From contig OZ020317.1 in the NCBI GenBank assembly GCA_963971305.1, positions 21,842,001-21,906,000 of the forward strand: a DNA stretch of 64,000 bases. Reading direction: 5' to 3'. Position numbers and translations under genes: made by a program. This document shows positions 21,106 to 34,418 of the stretch, one piece after another. The notes beneath the pieces were generated by a model. That model had not been told where the DNA came from. It made no database searches and was given only the letters and a program-made list of their open reading frames with translations. This DNA is from Arcuatula senhousia. Its lineage: Eukaryota > Mollusca > Bivalvia > Mytilida > Mytilidae. Position 1 is the first letter of the stretch, and each line of letters begins with the position of its first letter.

Positions 21106-21362
21106 CAAATAGCTCTGTTGCCACCCCTGTCGATTTACAAGATGACCAAAGCTGTATAACATATTCAAGACGTCTTCAATGTCCAATGTTTGCTCCCATG
21201 CAATCATACCAATCATCAGCAGTGGAATGCAACACAGCTTGCAGTGTGGATGAAAACTGTTGGGGATGGAAACACGCCAAAGAAACTGGGACTTGTTATT
21301 TGATGTCAGGAGAAGTCGCCCAAAGTTATGGAACTTCATCAATTTGGCTGAAACAGAAATAA
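21106..21362 (+). CDS. PAN/apple-like terminal exon of the FAMeT gene
   Basis: The exon starts after a T-rich acceptor (TTTTTTTTAG) and ends at TAA (21360-21362). The split codon with the 14558 donor reads GCA, keeping the frame. It encodes about 85 residues with six cysteines. The spacing in AVECNTACSVDENCWGWKHAKETGTCYL resembles the C-x3-C-x5-C...W...C core of PAN/apple-like modules, which bind proteins or carbohydrates in secreted proteins. With the FAMeT exon the product would be a small secreted two-module protein without membrane anchor. Module name assigned by cysteine pattern only. Confidence 0.72.
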
Positions 21363-21366
21363 TGTC

Positions 21367-21372
21367 AATAAA
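21367..21372 (+). terminator. Polyadenylation signal of the FAMeT/PAN gene
   Basis: AATAAA starts 5 nt after the stop codon. If used, the 3' UTR is only about 20-30 nt. No other canonical signal is seen in the next 200 bp. Confidence 0.5.
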
Positions 21373-24300
21373 GGACAAGCATATACATAATGAATTACTT
21401 ACTCGTTAAAGATGAAGAGAATATATTTTGCTCATCTCGCTTGCTAATTTTATTTTCAATTACATGCCACTGTGTTGAAGGGTACAAGGCTTAAGCGCTA
21501 TTATTTATAAATCATCCCTTTGTTTTGATTAAATCAAGGGTTTGATTGATTAAAAAAAAACAAAGTTTTTGCTATTTTCCTATACGTATTAAAAGTTAAG
21601 TAAGGCCAACATAGGTCAGTGAAAAGTGATAATTTTTTTTTCTAATCTGATAAGATGTTTTTCATAGGTAAATTCAAATCCTCCTTTTAAAATTCAAGCA
21701 TAAGCTAGAATACTAAATAGGCATTGACGATATGTTATTCAAACGTGCAATGGGACGATTAAAAATTGCATTGATTTCCATAGTGGTCTGTAACAAAAAG
21801 ATCAAATATGGTATTTAGTGATCAAATAAGGTTGCACTAGTGCTTGTATTTACCATAGATTCAATGGTTAGCTAACTAACACATATCCAATATAACAATT
21901 GATTAGCTTGTATTTCATTGGTGAATTTTGGTGATATTTTTTTGAAAATATTTGTATATAAATGTACATGTTATAATCAAATATTTGCTACTGTTAGATG
22001 TTTCTTTTATTTGTTAATAGCTTTGACATATATGACGGTGTAGATGGGGTTTAAAGAATAAAAAATGCCATCAAAATAACTGACATAGAAAATGAAGATC
22101 AGATAACTGAATTGATTATGGAAATATAAATTAAACTGATAATAGAGACATAATCTACAAGAATACAGAAAAAAAAATGAATTGAAGACCATAACTTTAG
22201 CTTAAATTGTTAATTCCTAAAATATTTCACTCTTTTAAAAGATACCTATAGTGTTGAAGATGATGAGACAAGTAACAAAATCTCAACACATCGGCCAACC
22301 TCTACAAATTAACAATTAAGAAATGACAGCATTGTTTTTCTGTCTTATATGAAGAAATGATTTTTTAATGGTATTTTAAATAGGTAGAAGAAATATTGTG
22401 GTCATTTCTTAAAACTTAATTCCAATAACATCATGTACATCTTTTCTTAATAAAAAACCATATGATAGCAGAATTTTTTTTTAAATCACTTATCAAATTT
22501 AATTCCCCTATTGGAGCCCACCTGATAAAAAATTCATCGATTGTAAAATACGAAAGTTTTCAAATTGTAAAGATATCATCTGAAAAGTTCAATTAACCAG
22601 AGATAACCTTAGACAGGAAGTCAACAAGAAGTCATGAAACGCGTAATTTTATAGAAACTTATTATAACAATAAGTGCCCACAATCCACTTGAATTGGGAT
22701 GCATTGTTTTTTTATGTGGCCAGAAAATTAAATACGTCTTGCGATTTTCTTTTCGTTGTTAGCATTATTTTATATCCTTCTTTATGATATCTGATTTCTT
22801 AGCCTCTACAGCCAAATGTATATAAAGCATCCCTCCAACTTTATTGATTGGCGATAAATGATAAAAGGAATACAGTCCCGTTCAAAAACATTCAAATAAT
22901 CATCATATTCGGTTATTTAAGCCTTTGTCAAACTTAACCATTGTTTTGGCTATTAATTTTAAGGCATATTGTGTACTAAAATCATTTTTTTTGGTCCAAA
23001 TTCTTTAATGTCATTAAGAACAAAATGTAATTAAAGAAAACTTTGAATATCAATAAGTAACCAAATTTGCCTTAAACTTAGTTTATTTCGCTCAAAACTA
23101 TTCGACCATGCTGATTCAGTATTTGATTACATTTGTGACGAAATATCTATTTCTAGTGTATATAATAGGGCCATCGATCGGGATCATGGGGTTTTTTTCC
23201 TGTGAATTTAAGCACCACAGCGATCAAGTATGTCGGTTCTGTATGGTGATACAACTCTTAATCATTCATTGTTTTGACGTGGGGTGTCGGATTTAGAACT
23301 GATGTATTTGATTCTTTTACATCAATCGATAAATGTTTCTTAGCTAGTTGTCAGTAACTTCGAGTGTTCTCAAGAGAGTTCCTCCTAGTCTTGTTGTTCT
23401 CGTACAGTATTTTGTCTTAGGTTCTCTCTTGTTGAATTGAACTTTTGTCGATTGAGTTTTACAGTGTGTTTTATATGTAGCTTTGTGCAAGCTTATCAAT
23501 AGGGGGAAGGTTGGATCCAAAAAAAACTACTTTAACCCCGCCACATTTTATATGTGCCTGTCCTTAGCCAGGAAACTTTGCCAAAGCCTTTGTTTGTCCT
23601 TGTCATTCTATGACTGTTTTATGTCAAAAATTGAGTCTTTCGTTGATGATTTAGGGATTGGTTTTGATACTTTTGTATTGTATTATAAGTCTTGGGCCAA
23701 TGCAAGACGGTAAGCAGTGACCTATGGTCATGTTGAAGACTGCTTGCTGTTTTCCGTTGTGATTTTTTGAATTGCTGTTTGTTTATGTTTGTTGTGTCGC
23801 GTACACTTATTCCACATCTCAATAACGTATATATGGTGACAAATTAAACAAATTTAATGTAAACAATCTAAATAATCTTCATTTATTATATACGAGTCAT
23901 ACAATAATTTTTTGTAAATCTTTACAAATATTGTTTAGTGATTATTGTTTTTTTTCGATTTTTTGATTAATTTGGAACCATAGCCGTGCAACTGTATTTT
24001 TGTGGTTCATATGTTCAAAATAAGACAAAACAAGTTGTCTGTTGGCCTTTTTTGTTAGTAAATAATATTTTTTGGTAGACAATATCCCTCTAAGTTCAAA
24101 AGCAAGATACAATTTCATAAAACCAGTCAGGAATCTTTGAAATAGCTTATGTCTGTATTTTTTAATGTTTTCTGATAATGGTCTGTTCTTTATTTGAGAA
24201 TGGGTCTATCTTCAAGACTATTTTAAGACTGGATTTAAATCATATACCTTGTGTTAAAACCTTGGACCGATTGCAGAACGGCGAGCAGTGCCTACTGGCC

Positions 24301-24829
24301 TCGTTGAAGACTGCTGGTCGAGTACACTTATTTTCTATTGTACCATGCTTTTAAATTCAATTTGTTAAATATTATCATCTTTTCATAAAAGATTGCATTT
24401 TTTTTATCAATTTAATTGATTTTTGTTGTGTGTTATATCATGCCATTTAATGTTAAATATTTTGTGCACAATAAATATTTTCATTGTCTGCTTCATTCTT
24501 TTAACAGGCCTCCAAGAACGATAAGAATGTCCGGATCACGTGATGATTTTATTAACAGGTTTTAAAGTTATATTGCCGTTCATGCATCATAATGATGTCA
24601 ACTCAACAAAACCACATAATTGCGTCAATTGATCAATATCATATGTAATTAATATACCAAAGTGCATTTTGAATAAAAACGCCTTCAAAAAAAGTTAAAT
24701 TCCATTATAATTCTGCTTGTCTATCTTTGATCAGTATTTCACATTTATGTAAAGATTCAATAATTAATAATGTTACGTGTGCATAATGTAATAACAAAAG
24801 TACCGAAGATAAAACAAGGAAGACACACC

Positions 24830-25030
24830 GGAATAGCTATAGATCGCAATGGCCATGACTTTGTACATACAGGCATTTGAAATGAAATGGTTGGTTTAAC
24901 CAGGTTTTATGGCGCGCCAATTCTCTCACTTCCATTGCAATCTTGGGGATCATTAGTAACACACAACGCAACACGGTTGTGAAGACAGAATATGGATAAT
25001 AAGATGATCATCTCAGTGCAACAATCAGCA
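24830..25030 (-). repeat. GATCATC/ACCATTGCG-family repeat, inverted copy
   Basis: Contains GATCGCAATGGCCATGACTT, AACCAGGTTTTATGGCGCGC, CTTCCATTGCAATCTT and GATGATCATCTCAGTGCA in family order. The 78-aa frame over it is a repeat frame. Confidence 0.6.
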
Positions 25031-25744
25031 AAACACGAATCAAAACAATCACTATCCAATACATTCAACTTAATTTTGAATTTTTCAATCAATGGCTGAT
25101 AACGAAGGAAGGTATTTTTTCGATGATTAAGATAAATTTCCACACCTTATAAGAAAACTTTAACATGTTTTACGTTTTTTGGGATAGTTCGCGCTTCATT
25201 ATTATTTCATGGTTGGTAGAATGCCCATCGATAATTTAGAATTATTAAAGATGATTGTGTATGGCTGTCGTAAAATGAAATATGGTGAGGATGCTAGGCT
25301 TGGATTTTAAGATGTGAAGACCAACATGGTTTCCTTATTTAACACATTCTGTCAATATTGCGGATTTATACGGTTTGTATAAGCTACTCCAGATAAAGTA
25401 ACTGCTTTTATTCTTAAATTAATTATAATTATCAATTCATTCATTATTGCATCTAGCAACTATAAATATCTGCTTTAGAAAACTTTAAAATAAAACAAAA
25501 ATAGAAATATTACGAATATCATCTTTTTTCACTTCCTGTGTATTTTTTTCCCGGCATTGGAGAATTAATTTCTTTGCTCATAATGGATGAAAAAAAATGA
25601 CTGAATAAATTTAAATGTCTAAAACTACTGCGCTTTGACCACTGTAAGCATTTAAATGTCTTTATTTTTTAAAAGGATAGAAAAGGTGACACTTTGGTTA
25701 GAACTGATTATTGAATATGAACTGTACCTTGTTTTGATAGTGTT

Positions 25745-26010
25745 TGGCTGATTTTTGTACTGAAATGATCACGTCAATATCCTCATTGTGTCTTCACAAC
25801 TGTGTTATGAGTTGTGTTACTATATGACCCTCAAATCACAATGGAAGAGGGAGGTAAGCTAGATGCATCATAAAACTAGGTTTAACCAACCATTTTTTTA
25901 AATGCCTGTACCAAGTCAAAACCATTGCGGACTTCAATGTTTTCCTGTGTGTCTGTCTTGTTTTGTCTTTCGTCTTGGACATTGCAATTGATCCTTAAGT
26001 TTGGTAATTT
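25745..26010 (+). repeat. GATCATC/ACCATTGCG-family repeat
   Basis: Carries GTACTGAAATGATCAC, ATCACAATGGAAGAGGGAGG, TGCCTGTACCAAGTCAAAAC and TTAAGTTTGGTAATTTTGTT in order; among the longer + copies in the window. Confidence 0.6.
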
Positions 26011-26406
26011 TGTTATAAACTTAATTTCTCATTACTTCTTCTTAAAGAGATCACTTATTTCAGGAATGAAAATCTACAATAAACAGATTCTTTGCTGAAA
26101 CCTTTTGTTGGTGTAGCTTGGTGATTTTTTATTTAGATTCTAAATTGTGTAAGATGATACACAAATGTACATGTATATGGATGCTGGTTATAGAAATTTC
26201 ATGGGAATTCGAAGCGTGAAGAAGAACAATAATATCCACTTAACAGTTTTCTTTTTAGTTCCTATTTATACTAAAGGATTTCATTTTTATATTGTTATCT
26301 CTTACTGTATTTGAAACTAAATCGGGTTGAGGGAAGTAAACAAAAATTTCATATGAGCCTTTTATGCATTGAAAAAGAGTTTTTTGAAACCGATTTGTTT
26401 CACGAA

Positions 26407-27192
26407 CGAAAGGATGGGTTGCGATAAGGCCCTATTTTGGCCCATCTAAAGGCGAAAAATAAAAAAGTATTTTCAAACCTGTTACTTTATACCTTATTTT
26501 GTAGCCAAATGGTTGTACTGTTATGAAAGGATATTCTTTAATACTTTTGCATACATACAAGTTGGAAAATCGTGTTCAAAATTGACAAATTTTGAATGAA
26601 AATTTCATCTTGATGTAAGGAATATTTCACGGTAGACCTTCGATACTTCAATTTTTTGTGCTATTATACTTGACGACAGTGTTTGCCAACTCTATTATAG
26701 GTTCCTAGTATATCAACATCACTTTGAACAACAATTTTGAATTAAAAATAATGAATAATCTTAAGTAAAACGAAGAAAACCAAGATATTTTGAATATTTT
26801 GAAACTACTGACTACTAGGTTAAAAATTGTAGTCTTTTTAATTTTTCAGTATGTCTTGCACGCGGAACCAGCTTGAAACTTTCACTAAAAATGTGTTTTA
26901 GTAATACAAGGTTTTGAACAAAATATGGAGCTGGTTCCGCCTGCAAGGCTATTTTTCCGGGAAGGATATATATCACTCGATTTGACCACTTTTCCATGGG
27001 CACAATGTTAAAATCATTTGAGGTGGTTCGTTTACCAAAAAGTACAATAAACTTTTATACTACAGACGATTGTTTTCAACAAATATAAACATGTACCTTT
27101 TCAACAAGACATTTTGTGGTAGAATTTATCTAATTTTATTTTTGACTTTCATGGTGGGCTGGAAACGGGTCTTATCGCAACCCATCCTTTCG
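26407..27192. mobile_element. 786-bp inverted-repeat element (MITE-like) with nested hairpin
   Basis: The ends are inverted copies of CGAAAGGATGGGTTGCGATA followed by AG[G/A]CCC. Inside, 26855-26873 and 26929-26947 form a second inverted pair (CTTGCA[C/G]GCGGAACCAGCT) with a 55-bp loop. No transposase frame. I see no convincing target duplication, so the superfamily is unassigned. Confidence 0.7.
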
Positions 27193-28394
27193 ATTCTTTT
27201 TAAATGCAGAACTATATATCAATTTATTTATTTACAAAGTAAAAATTGATAATTCGCTTTACTGCTTTATTTATCAAAGGTGTGGTGGATACTGATGTAT
27301 ATAAATTCTCCTTATTCTTTACCATATTTGGTAGACCCCCTTCCTAGAACGGTCCTGATCTGCCATCTTTGCCTCTAAGATACACCTTCACGATATCTTC
27401 AATAACTTTTTAATCTGCTGTATAAAAAAGACATGTTTGTTTGTCCTCAGGACATGTTTTTTTCTACACTTTTGAATGAATATTTTACCTCTCATATGTG
27501 GACATCTACTGTGGAATCAAGTAGAGATCAGTTTTGTTAGCTGTGAGTAGAATTCACATCAAACTCAAAGTGTGAAAACTTTCTTCACCAATTTCTACTG
27601 ATCTGCCAGCACCCTGACCAATGGAAAAAAAATGTAACATCAAAGCTGTTATACAGCATTAACAAAAGGTGCTTGGTGTATTGACAACATTCTGCAAGTT
27701 GTAAAATAAGGATTATCATTGTTTGTAAACTTTTGGATAGAACGCCTTTGTTGAGTCTAGAATAGAGAAAACGCATGACATTTGGTCTGCTTAATGGTTT
27801 CTTTTCTTTGTTTAAGAAAGGGGTCTTTCTTTTGTGTTAAATCGTTATAATTTGTGTAAAAAATAGGCAAAGATGTATCAAAGAGTCTTTCAAATATCGT
27901 AATTCCGATAAGGCAAAGACATAGTTGTTTAGACGATTATTTATCGACAAAACAAAACACAATGAAAGACACCACCGATTGGCAACGTGGTTGAGTGTCA
28001 AATTAATAGTAAACTCAGTTGCTCCGTTATAGTAATACGTTCATGTTTGACACTATTTCTTTTGAAATGCCTGTACCAAGTCAGGACCATTGTGATTTTC
28101 AATTTTTTTCTGGTATGTCTTTGTTGTGTTGTGTCTTTTGTTCTTGGATATATAAAATTGTTCATCCAAGTTCGGTAATTTTGTTGTGACCTTTATCTAC
28201 GAGCGATTAGTATAATACATACTAAATCAAATAAAGTAAGACAAAACACTCTATGACCGACAGACTTCAACGAAAAAAGAGCAAAGTGGAAGGAATAGTA
28301 ACATCTTAAGTAGAAGGTAGTTAATTGTCGAAAAAGTTATTCTGGACAAAATATACAAATTGCAACTCACAACTTCACGATGTCTATATAAGGT

Positions 28395-29130
28395 CAATAA
28401 TTGTCTTTGATAATAAGATCCTCTCATTATTCTTAATCTATAACCTGTCAAAATGTATATTATAAAATTATAATGATTCTTATAGACTACCTATATGCAC
28501 TATATAATGGAAATATTATAATTATAAATAGTGATGTCGTTATTATTTCCTTTGTCCATCCTTCAAATATATATAAATCTTTAACAAAGTACAAAATAAC
28601 ACACTGCGGTATTCCATCAGACTTTTACAACTCATTTCTTACTTGAGAGAGCCATAATTTGCCTTTGGCGAACTCAACATTGCTGTTGGCTTCTTTTATT
28701 ATTGTCTTTGATGACTAAGTGTTCCCATTATTCTCTATTTGTAATATTATTGCCATATATATTAATCTTCAACAAAGCACAAAATAACACACTGTGGTTT
28801 TCCACCAGACTTTTACAATTCATTTCTTACTTGAGAGAGCCATAATTTGCCTTTGGCGATCTCTACCCTGTTGTTGGCTTCTTTTAGTGGACATTCCATG
28901 AACTATTTCAATGATTCTTACATTGCTGTTTAGACAATGTGGTTCATATAATATGTTGTGCAGTTTGCTTAAGTTTATTATGATTTTTGTCTACAAACAC
29001 TCTGACTACCTGTATGTAACAAGGACAAAAAATGCAAAGATGTATCAATGATGGAAAATGCGATGTCCGAGTAAGGTTGATAATTGTCTTCGATGACTAA
29101 GTCTTCCCTTTATTCTTTTTATGTAATCTG
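28395..29130. repeat. Local duplication block
   Basis: About 28590-28700 and 28780-28890 are near-identical over ACAAAATAACACACTG, AGACTTTTACAA and TTGAGAGAGCCATAATTTGC. A third shared word, ATTGTCTTxGATxAxTAAGxxxTCxC, recurs at about 28395, 28700 and 29085. Non-coding. Confidence 0.65.
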
Positions 29131-29864
29131 TCAAATGATTTGATATACTATTACTTAGTCTACCTAGGTGTACTTGAAACAATAAAGTCTACGGGAATAA
29201 TTAATAGTGATGCCACTATTATTCTATTGTCCATCCCTTTGATGGAGATTTCAAATTGATATACTGTAGTAATTTTGATAATAATACATATAAGTCAGTT
29301 CTCTCACCAAATTAGAAAGCTTTGTATCGGTTTACCATGTGGAATCATTCTCGTTGGATTTATAACCAATACGTGATGAATATTCCATACAGATTTTGAT
29401 GATTTAAGACCGTATGAAGCTGTTTGTGGCTGCTGATAATTGAAATGTAATGAGAATTCGAAGCGTGAAAGGGAATTTTATGTGATCCACTTTTAACACA
29501 ATTGCAAAAGGATTTTAGCCATGACTTAAAAGAACGAGTTCATTATCTGTTTTTATTGTCCCATTATGTTCAAGACTTTATGATATTATTCATTCTTATA
29601 AGTTTCTAATTAAACAGTGGAACTTAAAATTCTAAATTTTCATTTTAGAATTAAACTTGTTGTAAGGCGAGGATGTCATTTAATTGTTATGTCTTGGAAA
29701 TTAATGTGATATCCACCATTACAGATCTGTTGGGTGGGACAAATGATTGAGTTTATTAACTGAACAAGAAAAAATTTGGACGATTCAATTCTGTATCTTT
29801 AAAAATGACATTCATTAAACAGAATTGAATTAACTATTTCGGAATTAAAAAAGTTGAACCTGGC

Positions 29865-30227
29865 ATGGAATTAAATCTTAACAACTCATCTAGTTCCGAT
29901 ACATTTTATCAGAATCAGCCAATTCACAAAATCTCTAACGGAACGGAAATGACAGATGATACATTTTTCGGACGCCCAGAATATACTGTACTGGTTCCAA
30001 CAATTTGGTGCTTTCTGGTTGTAATTGGCGGACTCGGGAATGGGTTGGTAATATTCACTCTTGGCAAAAATGGGGACAGTAGTGCGTCGTCCTGTTATAT
30101 AGTAAATTTGGCAGTGGCGGACTTAACATTTTTGCTGATCGTTGTTCCCTCGACGGCTGCCTCTTATGCCTACCCCGAGTGGATTTTTGGAGATTTTGTT
30201 TGCAAGTTATCAACCTATATGATCTAC
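29865..30227 (+). CDS. Class A peptide GPCR, exon 1 (N-terminus to TM3)
   Basis: ATG at 29865, 121 codons, ending in a phase-0 donor (GTGAGT at 30228). The extracellular N-terminus of about 40 residues has N-glycosylation sequons at Asn6, Asn7 and Asn25. TM1 contains the GGLGNGLVIF motif (Asn59, position 1.50). TM2 contains NLAVADLTFLL (Asp86, 2.50). YPEWIFGDFVCKL supplies the conserved Trp of ECL1 and Cys113 at the top of TM3. Rhodopsin-family neuropeptide receptor; by eye nearest to kisspeptin (GPR54)/galanin/allatostatin-A receptors. The other exons are 29 kb downstream. Confidence 0.9.
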
Positions 30228-30573
30228 GTGAGTAAACGATTTGAATTTATTTGTCTTTTTATTGATAACGTTATATTATATCGAATATTTAAATTAAACA
30301 ATTCAATATTAAACTTTGAAAAATATTTCTGACATTTCAACCTCTTTTCATTGGAAAAAAATCCAGCTCATACAATGTTCAAGAAAACAGCGCGGGTCTT
30401 ACGTGCAAAATCTCACGAGAGGGTGACCTTATCATGCGACTCAACGATTACCGGTTGACCCAGCGGAATATCACATGTCACATGACTGTGTCCTAGCGAA
30501 TCACAATACAGATTTTTATATGAGTGTATAATATAAAATTTGCCGCTCGCTTGTTTATGAAGATTCTATCGCG

Positions 30574-30634
30574 AACCTATATGATCTACGTATAAAGTAA
30601 ACTATTTGAATCTATTTGTCTTTAAATCGATAAC
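30574..30634 (+). repeat. Duplicated fragment of GPCR exon 1 end and donor
   Basis: AACCTATATGATCTACG and the following intron words repeat 30212-30269. In this copy the donor is changed from GTGAGT to GTATAA. It begins inside the exon and has no preceding coding sequence, so it is a fragment, not an alternative exon. Confidence 0.7.
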
Positions 30635-30679
30635 TACACATATTCTATACATAAACATGTTGACTGTCTTAAATCATAT

Positions 30680-30895
30680 ACTGTGGTTTTATTTTTATTC
30701 GTGGGGTATCAATTTTCGTGGTTAACGTCGGTGGCATCCACCCACGATATTTGATACTTCACGAAAAGGAAATGTGTATGGTGCAGACCTCAAAACCACG
30801 AATTTCAGAATCCATGATCGCGAACTTATTTATTTCTATCAAACAATGAAATTTGGTGCCCACAAAAATAAATGATTCCACAGTACCTTAAAATA
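30680..30895. mobile_element. TTCGTGGG-family inverted-repeat element
   Basis: The ends are TACTGTGGTTTTATTT at the left and AAATAAATGATTCCACAGTA at the right, inverted imperfect repeats; inside lie TTCGTGGGGTATCAATTTTC and its inverted partner. About 215 bp, non-coding, MITE-like. The most complete copy of this family in the window. Confidence 0.68.
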
Positions 30896-32289
30896 ATACC
30901 TGAATAACTATAGGACTACAAGAAATAAGATTAACTGTCTGTGAAGCCAGAAATGCCATCCTTGTTAAGTCACTATTGTCAAATTAGCCAAAATTACCAT
31001 TCAAATTTCTTAATTTCTGAAGTTTTCCAGGGGCGTACGTCCCGTTCCGTCCGACAAGTTCACATGATCATGGAGTGAAGCTGGATATTCTAAAGAACAA
31101 AAAATATCCAAAATATGTTTTTTTTTATATAACTTAATTAGCTTTGATTTATTTTAAATATTTATTACTATCATATGTACCTTTAATATAAAATTTACAG
31201 TATGTTTGTTACAGTTTGTGAAATCTTAGATATTTGCATCCCTATGGGAAATTCTCCATTGTAAAAATGGTGGAAAAATATAAATTACAAATGTGACGAA
31301 ACATGACGTCGAAATGCGCCTTTGTATGTTAAGTATCACCTTTTTTAAGAATCATGCAAAGGTCGATTCATGGGTGGAAAGCCTACACCAATTTATTTTT
31401 GATGTGTTACTCCTACTAGCACCCGGCTTTGATCTTTAATGCTCTTTTTCCAAACTAGCTTTAGGCCTGGTCATGAGAGAAAAAATATATAGAATGCATT
31501 GGAAAAATGTAAAAAAGGGAGATAACTCTTAAAATTGTCAATAATTTCAGTAGAAACCATTGTAACAAAATGGCAAGATTTCTCACAGGACCAGGCTGTT
31601 ATGAGCAAATGTTATTTATTTCTTATTTTATATACAAGTCATGTACTTTGAAATATCTTTCGTTAAAAATAAACCACTGTAGCCTTTTTATCGATGAATC
31701 ACTTTTCTTCAATTTTGCATGATTCTTGGGTGGACTACCACTTTACAAGACAAATTGATAAACAGATACCTTTGGGGAAGAATATTCTCAGATTAACATT
31801 AAAGGGATTATTTAAAATTTAGGCACTTATGGACAAATGAGCGGTTAAAAGTGATTTTGCTTATTAATCTAAGAGATTAGCCTTTTTTTCTTTCCTTCAT
31901 GTTAAGTATTTGTTTTGCAAAAATGAAAATGACAAATATTTAAAAGATACCAGCAATGACACAAAAGAAACCATTAAATAGTTTCCCTTCTCTAAAGTAC
32001 TCTTTACAAACAGTAAGACATAAACTGCATTTAAAGCACTAGATGCACAATTCGCCAGAAGAAAGCAATTTTTATTAAATGGTTTCATTTCACATCATTT
32101 TTTTCTCGTTAATTAGAAAAAAGCCAGTATAATTTCAGTTTTGGTAGCTCGAGAATGTTCTTGAAGTGGTTTAACACGTCAGAAATCTAAAATACTGATT
32201 CGCTTTAACATGAAATTTGCCCCTTATTTTTTCCAAATTTTCAAATTTGTACTATCTCAATGGATCTGATGTAATGTAGTCATTAGATA

Positions 32290-32435
32290 GCATAACTTTA
32301 CCAAGTCAGGACCATTGCGATCCACCAGTTCTCCGGTATGACTGATTCGTTTTTGTCATTTTCTCTGGACTATAAGATTGATCATTCAAGTTCGGTAGTT
32401 TTGTTATTACCTTTATTTACATTTAATCGATTTTA
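32290..32435 (+). repeat. GATCATC/ACCATTGCG-family repeat, partial
   Basis: Contains CCAAGTCAGGACCATTGCGA, TTGATCATTCAAGTTCGGTA and TTTTGTTATTACCTTTATTT. Confidence 0.6.
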
Positions 32436-34418
32436 CATGTTGACAGCAACGTGCTCGATTATGACATCATAAACTCAATATAAAATATCAATACTAACTT
32501 CATTGTTTAAAGGACTTTTTTGTGGTTTGTGTTCAAATAAGTATAGAGCTCATTCCTTGACAACGTTCATTCTATCCCTATCTATTTGTCAGGCTTAATT
32601 ACGCATATATTCACAAAATTGTAGTTGTCGATGTATATGATCAATGTTAAATTAAGAGATTTCTCATCGAAAATACCCTTAAATCGTCAAAAATCTAAAT
32701 ATTTCATGAAATCTTATGATTTTTAGCCCGGTTTTCTCTAATCTGTTTGATATTTCATAGCTAGTTATTCGCATTCCTTAATAGTACAAGATTTAAAAAC
32801 ATATTTCCCAGTAATTTTAAGAAGTTTACTCCAAGTTCAGAACCTATTCCTTTGTATGTCATTTATGTATTGGTGAAATAGGTGCTTTTCATATTTGTGG
32901 TTGTAGGTCTGATCTGTTGAAGTTGGTCAAAAGGGGATTAACTACAACACCCCTGTTCACTTTTAAATTCATGTAAGGGAAAACAGCAAATCTTTCGCAA
33001 ATTTATCTTTGATTAATGTAGGAGGAATGTTATTAATAAGTGTGATTTTTCAAAACTAAATAATTATGCAATTGTGTTGTTCTTTGATGGGTTCTTGTGT
33101 TCCTATTTTTCATGTGCTTCTATCTATGCCATATGGATTATAATGTCCATTTCTGATTTTAATGGGGTATTGCCCTTTTGACTTATTACCAAAGATATGA
33201 CCAAACCCAATATAAAACTGTTTATCAAACTGTTTTTTATTGAGAGCCGTTTGCTTTTTAATTACTTTCCACATTGCACTAGAACTAAAAAACAAAGTGA
33301 ATGTTTCGTTGTAAATGTTCAATATGAGGGCATTTAAAATCATGAATAATGAAGATTTTTTTTTCTAATTATAATATTCAACTGCATTTCACGTGTTCTA
33401 AGACAATAATCTCATTTTATCATTCAATAAACCAATATCAAAATAGTTTACTCCGGATGTTTTGATTTCACATAGTAATATGATTTCCCCAGATATTGTA
33501 AAAAATCTTTAGAAAATGTATAATATCGTGATACATTTTCACAATTATTAATTGTTTTCGTATTGGTTTACCAGACAAGTGGTAAGCTTATGTCCAACAA
33601 CCGATTTGCAATAAAAACGTTTAAGTATTGTTTTGCCAGACAGATGGTTAGCCTATTTCAAATGATAATTTTGCATCACCTCTAGTGGCAAAAATGTAAA
33701 ACCAATTATAATTTGAATCAATGGTGACAAAAAACAATTGAGTTTGTCGTCAAAATTGTTATTCCCAGATGTTACAATCAGTGTGAAATGAAATTAAACA
33801 GACATTATCGTATATTACGTACAAAAATATTATCATATTAGAGTATTTCAAACTTTTATAATGTTCATAATGTGACAACTTTCAATCTTATTGTGGAAAC
33901 AGTGGATAACATCTCTAGAGAAATCTGTTTTAATAGCGCAATGGTGACTTTTTTGGACTTGATGAAGTAACATTATTATTTTCTCAAGTTTTTAATATTG
34001 TGCTTATTCTTTAAAAAAGAATGCTTTCCAGCAAATATTTAAATGATTATGAAATCTCAAAAGATGATATGACATATATCGGTAAATCTTGTCATTAGAA
34101 TAATCAAATTAATTTTCCTCAATGTTAACACAAGTATTTTAAGGATTCTCTGAAATGGACATTGAAGTTTCATGGATACATTTCGAGTAAAATTGTAGAT
34201 ATTTGACATATTTTTCTAGTCTATGTACAACGAAAACTAAATTTAGAATTTAAAAATAAATGTTATATTTTATGTTCATTTAGGTATGAATAAAAAATTC
34301 ACATCAGTCATTATTTATAAATATTTTTTTAAATAATTTGAATAATGAAATTATATCTATAAAAGAGGTATAATGGGATATCTTAAAAAAGTCCAATCGA
34401 ATTGCAGCATTCAAATCA

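Larger units (their letters stand above)
21373..29864. other. Intergenic region between the two genes
   Basis: No exon recognised. Repeats: a GTGTCGCGTACAC-type family at about 23690-23830 and 24260-24345 (also inverted at 36.2-36.4 and 49.7-49.86 kb); GATCATC/ACCATTGCG family at 24830-25030, 25745-26010 and 28000-28200; an inverted-repeat element at 26407-27192; a local duplication at 28395-29130. The stretches 21.4-23.1 and 27.2-28.0 kb are AT-rich with nothing recognised. The 500 bp upstream of 29865 show no clear core promoter. Confidence 0.5.
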
